Below are positions 59,623-64,000 of a stretch of 64,000 bases of DNA, piece after piece. Both the position numbers and the translations under genes were made by a program. The notes under the pieces are model-generated. The model was not told the DNA's origin. It ran no database searches and saw only the letters and a program-made list of their open reading frames with translations. Source of the DNA: an uncultured Reyranella sp. (GTDB lineage Bacteria > Pseudomonadota > Alphaproteobacteria > Reyranellales > Reyranellaceae); the NCBI RefSeq assembly GCF_945957355.1, contig NZ_CAMFKM010000004.1, positions 248,001 through 312,000 on the forward strand, written 5' to 3'. Every line of letters begins with the position of its first letter. Within the stretch, counting starts at the first letter, position 1.

Positions 59623-60915
59623 TCATCCAATGACCACGTATTTGATCACGAAGAGAACAGCGAGAATCGCCACCGCCGGATGGATGTCCCGATACCGGCC
59701 GGCGGCGAGCTTGATTCCGGCGTATGAAATGAAGCCGAATGCGATGCCGTCGGCGATCGAAAATGTGAAGGGCATCGCGATCGCGGTGATCACGGCGGGC
59801 GCCGCCTCGGTGATGTCGGCCCATTCGATCTCTGTCAAACCGCGCGCCATCAGGCAGGCGACGTAGAGCAGCGCCGGTGCTGTCGCATAAGCGGGAATCG
59901 AGCCCGCGAGCGGCGCGAGGAAGAGGGCGCACAGGAACAGCACACCCACGGCTGCGGCGGTGAGCCCGGTCCGGCCGCCCGCGTTGATTCCCGACGCGCT
60001 CTCGATGTAGCTCGTGGTCGTCGACGTACCGACGGCCGCTCCGATCATCGCCGCAGCACTGTCCGAGATCAGTGCGCCGCGCAGGCGCGGCACGGTGCCG
60101 TCGGGGCGCATGAATCCGCCGCGATGGGCGAGTGCGATCAGCGTGCCGGTATTGTCGAACAGGTCGACGAAAAGGAATGCGAAGACGACGGTCACCAGCC
60201 CGACCTGCATCGCCCCCGCAAGATCCATCTGGAGGAAGACAGGTGCGATGGAAGGCGGCAGGTCGAAGATGCCGGCGAACTTCTGATGTCCCGTCAGGAT
60301 CGAAAGCACGGTGACGATGAGGATGCCGATGATCACGCCGCCCATGACGCGCCGATGCTCGAGGGCGACGATGATGGCAAAGCCCAGGACAGCCATGACC
60401 ACGGGCCAACTCGTCATCTTGCCGTGGGCCACCAGTGTCGCCGGATTGCCGACCACGATGCCGGCGTTCTTCATGGCGATCAGCGCCAGGAAGAGGCCAA
60501 TGCCCGCTGCAATCGCCATCTTCAGCGACTTGGGGATCGCATTGACGATCCATTCGCGGATCGGCAACACGCTGAGAATCAGGAAGATGATGCCGGAGAT
60601 GAACACGCAGCCGAGCGCCACCTGCCAGCTGTAGCCCATGCCGCCGACCACGCCGAAGGCGAAGTAGGCGTTCAGTCCCATGCCGGGAGCGAGGGCGATT
60701 GGATAGTTGGCGAGGAACGCCATCAGGAAGCAGCCGATGGCTGCCGCCACGCAGGTCGCGGCAAAGACGGCGCCGAATGGCATCTTCGCCTCGGCGAGGA
60801 TCGCCGGATTGACGAAGACGATGTAGGCCATGGTCAGGAACGTCGTGAGGCCGGCCACCAGCTCGGTCCGGACGTTGGTGTTGTTCTCGCTCAGCCTGAA
60901 AAGTCGCTCCAGCAT
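59623..60915 (-). CDS. NCS2 family purine permease (AzgA-like)
   Basis: A 430-residue transporter with about 13 membrane segments. The AzgA/PbuG-branch opening [20 protein letters not shown] and [10 protein letters not shown] are present, along with [20 protein letters not shown] and [20 protein letters not shown] (central motif with Asp). Predicted proton-coupled uptake of adenine, guanine or hypoxanthine. It lies on the opposite strand between DUF1467 and proS, breaking an otherwise conserved order, so it is probably an insertion into the core cluster. Confidence 0.92.
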   Translation of the reverse strand: MLERLFRLSENNTNVRTELVAGLTTFLTMAYIVFVNPAILAEAKMPFGAVFAATCVAAAIGCFLMAFLANYPIALAPGMGLNAYFAFGVVGGMGYSWQVALGCVFISGIIFLILSVLPIREWIVNAIPKSLKMAIAAGIGLFLALIAMKNAGIVVGNPATLVAHGKMTSWPVVMAVLGFAIIVALEHRRVMGGVIIGILIVTVLSILTGHQKFAGIFDLPPSIAPVFLQMDLAGAMQVGLVTVVFAFLFVDLFDNTGTLIALAHRGGFMRPDGTVPRLRGALISDSAAAMIGAAVGTSTTTSYIESASGINAGGRTGLTAAAVGVLFLCALFLAPLAGSIPAYATAPALLYVACLMARGLTEIEWADITEAAPAVITAIAMPFTFSIADGIAFGFISYAGIKLAAGRYRDIHPAVAILAVLFVIKYVVIG

Positions 60916-61067
60916 CCCGCTCCCCCGGAAAGTCGCGCCCAGTGTGCGTACAATTGTGCGGGCACATGGCTGTGAATAGCCAGCTGAACCGCCCCGGTTT
61001 GCCTTTGGCCGACCCGTTCCCTACAGTCCGCCGCCACCGCGATACCCCGACCGAGGACCGATTCAGC

Positions 61068-62381
61068 ATGCGCATGAGCCAGTACTTTCTGCCGACGATG
61101 AAGGAGACTCCGTCGGAAGCGCAGATCGTTTCGCATCGGCTGATGCTCAGGGCCGGCCTCGTCCGCCAGACCAGCGCCGGTATTTATGCCTGGCTGCCGC
61201 TTGGCCTGCGTGTGTTGCGCAACATCGAGCGGATCGTCCGCGAGGAGCAGGATGGGGCCGGCGCCCAGGAAGTCCTGATGCCGACCATCCAGTCGGCCGA
61301 TCTGTGGCGCGAGAGCGGCCGCTACGACGCCTATGGGCCCGAGATGCTGCGCATCAAGGACCGCCATGACCGCGAGATGCTCTACGGTCCGACCAACGAG
61401 GAGATGATCACGGTCCTCTTCCGCGACGGCGTGAAGAGCTATCGAGACCTGCCGAAGAATCTCTATCACATCCAGTGGAAGTTCCGGGACGAGGTCCGCC
61501 CGCGATTCGGCGTGATGCGCGGCCGAGAGTTCCTGATGAAGGACAATTACTCGTTCGACGTCGACAAGGCCGGCGCCATCCATTCCTACAACAGGATGTT
61601 CGTGGCCTACCTGCGCACCTTCGCCCGGATGGGCCTGAAGGCGATTCCGATGCGCGCCGACACCGGTCCGATCGGTGGCGATCTCAGCCATGAGTTCATC
61701 ATCCTGGCGGAGACCGGCGAGAGCGCGGTGTTCTGCCACAAGGGCCTGGTCGACAAGGACATCCTTAGCCGCAAGATCGACTATTCGTCGGACCTGCAGG
61801 GTATCGTGAACGAGTGGACGTCGCTCTATGCGGCGACCGACGAGATGCACGACGCCAAGGCCTTCGAGGCGCTGCCGGAGGGAGACCGCCTGGCCGCGCG
61901 CGGAATCGAGGTCGGGCACATCTTCTATTTCGGGACGAAGTACTCGAAGCCGATGAACGCCGTCGTCGCCGGCCCCGGTGGCGAGCAGATCACGGTCGAG
62001 ATGGGCTCCTACGGCATCGGCGTCTCGCGCCTGGTCGGCGGCATCATCGAGGCGAGCCATGACGATGCCGGCATCGTCTGGCCGGAGGAGGTGGCGCCGT
62101 TCAAGGTAGCGATCGTCAATCTGAAGCCCGATGACGGAGCGGTCGGCGGTGCCTGCCAGAAGCTGTACGACGCGCTTGCCGCCAAGGGCGTCGCCGTGCT
62201 GCACGACGATCGCGACATGCGGCCGGGCGGCAAGTTCGCCGACATGGACCTGATTGGCATCCCCTGGCAGGTCATCGTCGGCCCCAAGGGGCTGGCGGCC
62301 GGCAAGGTCGAGGTCAAGAACCGCAAGACCGGCGCCCGCGAGGAGCTGCCGCCCGAACAGGTTCTCGCGCGGTTCGTCTGA
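61068..62381 (+). CDS. proS: Prolyl-tRNA synthetase (short form without editing domain)
   Basis: 437 residues, class II synthetase. Motif 1 about 40-70, motif 2 in [20 protein letters not shown], motif 3 in [17 protein letters not shown], and [10 protein letters not shown]. The anticodon-binding domain is C-terminal (about 345-437). At 437 residues it lacks the roughly 180-residue INS editing domain of the bacterial type, as in most alphaproteobacteria, so Ala-tRNA-Pro must be cleared in trans (ProXp-ala/YbaK type). ATG at 61068 is preferred over in-frame starts upstream; ATG at 61074 is possible. Confidence 0.96.
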   Translation: MRMSQYFLPTMKETPSEAQIVSHRLMLRAGLVRQTSAGIYAWLPLGLRVLRNIERIVREEQDGAGAQEVLMPTIQSADLWRESGRYDAYGPEMLRIKDRHDREMLYGPTNEEMITVLFRDGVKSYRDLPKNLYHIQWKFRDEVRPRFGVMRGREFLMKDNYSFDVDKAGAIHSYNRMFVAYLRTFARMGLKAIPMRADTGPIGGDLSHEFIILAETGESAVFCHKGLVDKDILSRKIDYSSDLQGIVNEWTSLYAATDEMHDAKAFEALPEGDRLAARGIEVGHIFYFGTKYSKPMNAVVAGPGGEQITVEMGSYGIGVSRLVGGIIEASHDDAGIVWPEEVAPFKVAIVNLKPDDGAVGGACQKLYDALAAKGVAVLHDDRDMRPGGKFADMDLIGIPWQVIVGPKGLAAGKVEVKNRKTGAREELPPEQVLARFV

Positions 62382-62400
62382 AGGGGAGCAGGGCTCTTTC

Positions 62401-63711
62401 ATGGCTTTCGCCGTCGAGCGCCTGATCGCCTTCCGCTACCTGCGGGCCCGCCGTGACGAGGGCTTCATCTCGGTGATCGCCGGCTTCTCGCTGATCGGCA
62501 TCACCCTGGGCGTCGGCACCTTGATCGTCGTCATGTCCGTGATGAACGGCTTTCGCGTCGAGATGCTGCGGCAGATGTCGAGCATCAGCGGCCAGCTTGG
62601 CGTCCAGTCCAACCGCGGCGGGCTCGACGCCACACCCGATCTCCTGAAGCGCATGACGGCCGTGCCCGGCGTCGAGTCGGCGACGCCGTCGGCCGAGGGC
62701 AACCTCATGGCCGTCGCCGGCGACCGCGTGCGCGGCGTCGTGCTGCGCGGCATGCGGCCGGACGATATCCGCAATCGGGCGCCGCTGGCATCGGCGATCG
62801 AGGGCACGCCGGAGAACCGGGAACGCTATCGCGCGCTCTGCAAGGCCGATGACGACAAGGCGATCGACTGGGGAACCCTCAAGGGATTCGGCGACGACTT
62901 CACGGTGATTGTCGGCCGGCGCTTCGCGGATCTCATGGACCTGAAAGTCGGGGACAGGCTCCAGCTCGTCTCGCCGGTGTCGGTCGAGACGCCGCTCGGC
63001 GTGATGCCGCGGTCCGCGGCCGTGAAGGTCGCGGCCATCTTCTGCACCGGCATGTACGACTACGACTCGAACTTCATCTATGCGCCGCTGCAGGATGCCC
63101 AGCACATGCTGAATCTCGGGCCCAACGTCACGGGCATCGAGGTGTTCGTGTCCGACAAGGCCTCGACCGCGGCGACGCGCCACCTGCTCATGCAGGCCGT
63201 GGGGACGGAGGGCTGGGTCTTCGACTGGTTCCAGGCCAATGCCGGCTTCTTCTCGGCGGTGGTCGCCCAGACCAACATGATCTTCCTGGTGTTGACGATG
63301 ATCGTCATCGTCGCGGCCTTCAACATCGTCTCCAGCCTGGTCATGTTGGTCCGCACCAAGACGGCCGATATCGCGATCCTGCGCACCATGGGCGCCAGCC
63401 GCGCCGCGATCATGCGCATCTTTCTGCTGGACGGGCTGGCGATCGGCGGGGCCGGCACCGTGCTGGGGGTCGTGCTGGGGCTGGCCTTCGCCCGCAACAT
63501 CGAGGCGATCCGGCAGTGGCTGCAGCAGACCTTCGATATCGTGCTGTTCGATCAGACGCTCTACCTGTTGGCCGAGATGCCGTCGCAGATCGAATGGAGC
63601 GAGGTCGCGGGCATCGCAGTAATGGCGGTGGCCTTCGCGCTGCTGGCCTCGCTTTATCCTGCACTGCGCGCGTCGCGCCTCGATCCTGTGGAGGGGCTGC
63701 GCCGTGAGTGA
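62401..63711 (+). CDS. Lipoprotein-releasing ABC transporter permease, LolC/E family
   Basis: 436 residues. First membrane helix about 25-48 (FISVIAGFSLIGITLGVGTL), a large periplasmic domain (about 50-275), then three helices in the FtsX-like C-terminal part (NIVSSLVMLVRTKTADIAIL). The coupling motif is RTMGASRAAIMRIFLLDG. It extracts outer-membrane lipoproteins from the inner membrane with LolD. 19 bp after proS. The following gene is a paralogue rather than lolD. Confidence 0.92.
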   Translation: MAFAVERLIAFRYLRARRDEGFISVIAGFSLIGITLGVGTLIVVMSVMNGFRVEMLRQMSSISGQLGVQSNRGGLDATPDLLKRMTAVPGVESATPSAEGNLMAVAGDRVRGVVLRGMRPDDIRNRAPLASAIEGTPENRERYRALCKADDDKAIDWGTLKGFGDDFTVIVGRRFADLMDLKVGDRLQLVSPVSVETPLGVMPRSAAVKVAAIFCTGMYDYDSNFIYAPLQDAQHMLNLGPNVTGIEVFVSDKASTAATRHLLMQAVGTEGWVFDWFQANAGFFSAVVAQTNMIFLVLTMIVIVAAFNIVSSLVMLVRTKTADIAILRTMGASRAAIMRIFLLDGLAIGGAGTVLGVVLGLAFARNIEAIRQWLQQTFDIVLFDQTLYLLAEMPSQIEWSEVAGIAVMAVAFALLASLYPALRASRLDPVEGLRRE

Positions 63712-64000
63712 GCGGGCGCCTGCCGTAGAAAGGTGGCTGGCCTGGCGCTACCTCGCCACGCGCCAGCGCGAAGGGTTCGTGTCCTTCATTGCGATGTTCT
63801 CGCTGATCGGCGTGGCGCTGGGCGTCGGCACCCTCATCGCCGTCATGTCGGTCATGGGCGGCTTCCGTGAGCAGCTCCTGGGTCGGATCATCGGCATGAA
63901 CGGACACGTCATCATCGCTGCCCGCGGCGGCCTCCTTCAGGCGACGCCCGATCTGCTCGCCAGGCTCAAGGAGGTCCCGGGAGTCGAGGCGGTACGTCTC
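63704..64000 (+). CDS. Second LolC/E-type permease (5' part; cut by window end)
   Basis: GTG at 63704, overlapping the previous stop by 8 bp, opens 99 residues that align with the start of the preceding gene: ERWLAWRYLATRQREGFVSF, IAMFSLIGVALGVGTLIAVM and ATPDLLARLKEVPGVEAV. The pair therefore looks like adjacent LolC and LolE homologues; lolD is expected just beyond the window. Confidence 0.88.
   Translation, partial: MSERAPAVERWLAWRYLATRQREGFVSFIAMFSLIGVALGVGTLIAVMSVMGGFREQLLGRIIGMNGHVIIAARGGLLQATPDLLARLKEVPGVEAVRL

Overview
The window is a GC-rich chromosomal segment of an alphaproteobacterium. The gene order tRNA-Leu, tig, clpP, clpX, lon, HU, tRNA-Val, tRNA-Asp, nuoA-N, birA, coaX, rnj, mce, DUF1467, proS, lolC/E is typical of that class. 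Orphan TctC/Bug-type binding proteins and the accessory catabolic genes point to a soil or freshwater heterotroph of the Rhodospirillales/Reyranella kind; this placement is inferred from gene content only. There are no rRNA genes, insertion sequences, prophage or CRISPR arrays. Genes are densely packed and many start/stop codons overlap (ATGA, GTGA, TTGA).

Region 1 (1-13.4 kb) is accessory metabolism. It holds the start of an HlyD-type efflux adaptor with a divergent TetR regulator and a 37-bp dyad between them; a TMEM43-like membrane protein; a minus-strand set of D-aminoacylase-like amidohydrolase, small monooxygenase and PhyH dioxygenase; a tartrate/D-malate dehydrogenase with a TctC-type binding protein; a Pro/Gln-rich secreted ORF broken at a G6 tract; a PhoD-type phosphatase; and a LysR regulator divergent from a sulfatase and second TctC-type protein, with a TauD-type dioxygenase and SGNH hydrolase downstream.

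Region 2 (15.35-22.92 kb) is the most unusual part. A carrier protein, an acyl-CoA dehydrogenase-like flavoprotein, a seryl-tRNA-synthetase-like amino acid:carrier-protein ligase, a DUF1839 protein resembling BtrH-type acyltransferases, and a GH2/beta-mannosidase-like protein form one tightly overlapped operon. A tandem alpha/beta-hydrolase with altered nucleophile positions is transcribed divergently. I read it as a pathway that loads an amino acid on a carrier protein, modifies it, and transfers it to a sugar-containing acceptor. The ligase family has been studied biochemically, but to my knowledge the pathway product is unknown.

Region 3 (23-32 kb) holds a family III CoA-transferase/MaoC hydratase pair, glnA and glnB behind a candidate sigma-54 promoter, an aminotransferase, three tandem paralogous TetR-like regulators, tRNA-His and the NAD(P)HX repair enzyme.

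Region 4 (32-64 kb) is the conserved core: protein quality control (tig, clpP, clpX, lon), HU, a DUF3857/transglutaminase-like protein, the complete 14-gene respiratory complex I operon, then birA, coaX, RNase J, methylmalonyl-CoA epimerase and a DUF1467 protein. A minus-strand NCS2 purine permease interrupts before proS and two tandem LolC/E-type permease genes, the second cut by the window end. All four tRNA genes sit 5-45 nt upstream of protein genes, suggesting tRNA-headed transcripts.
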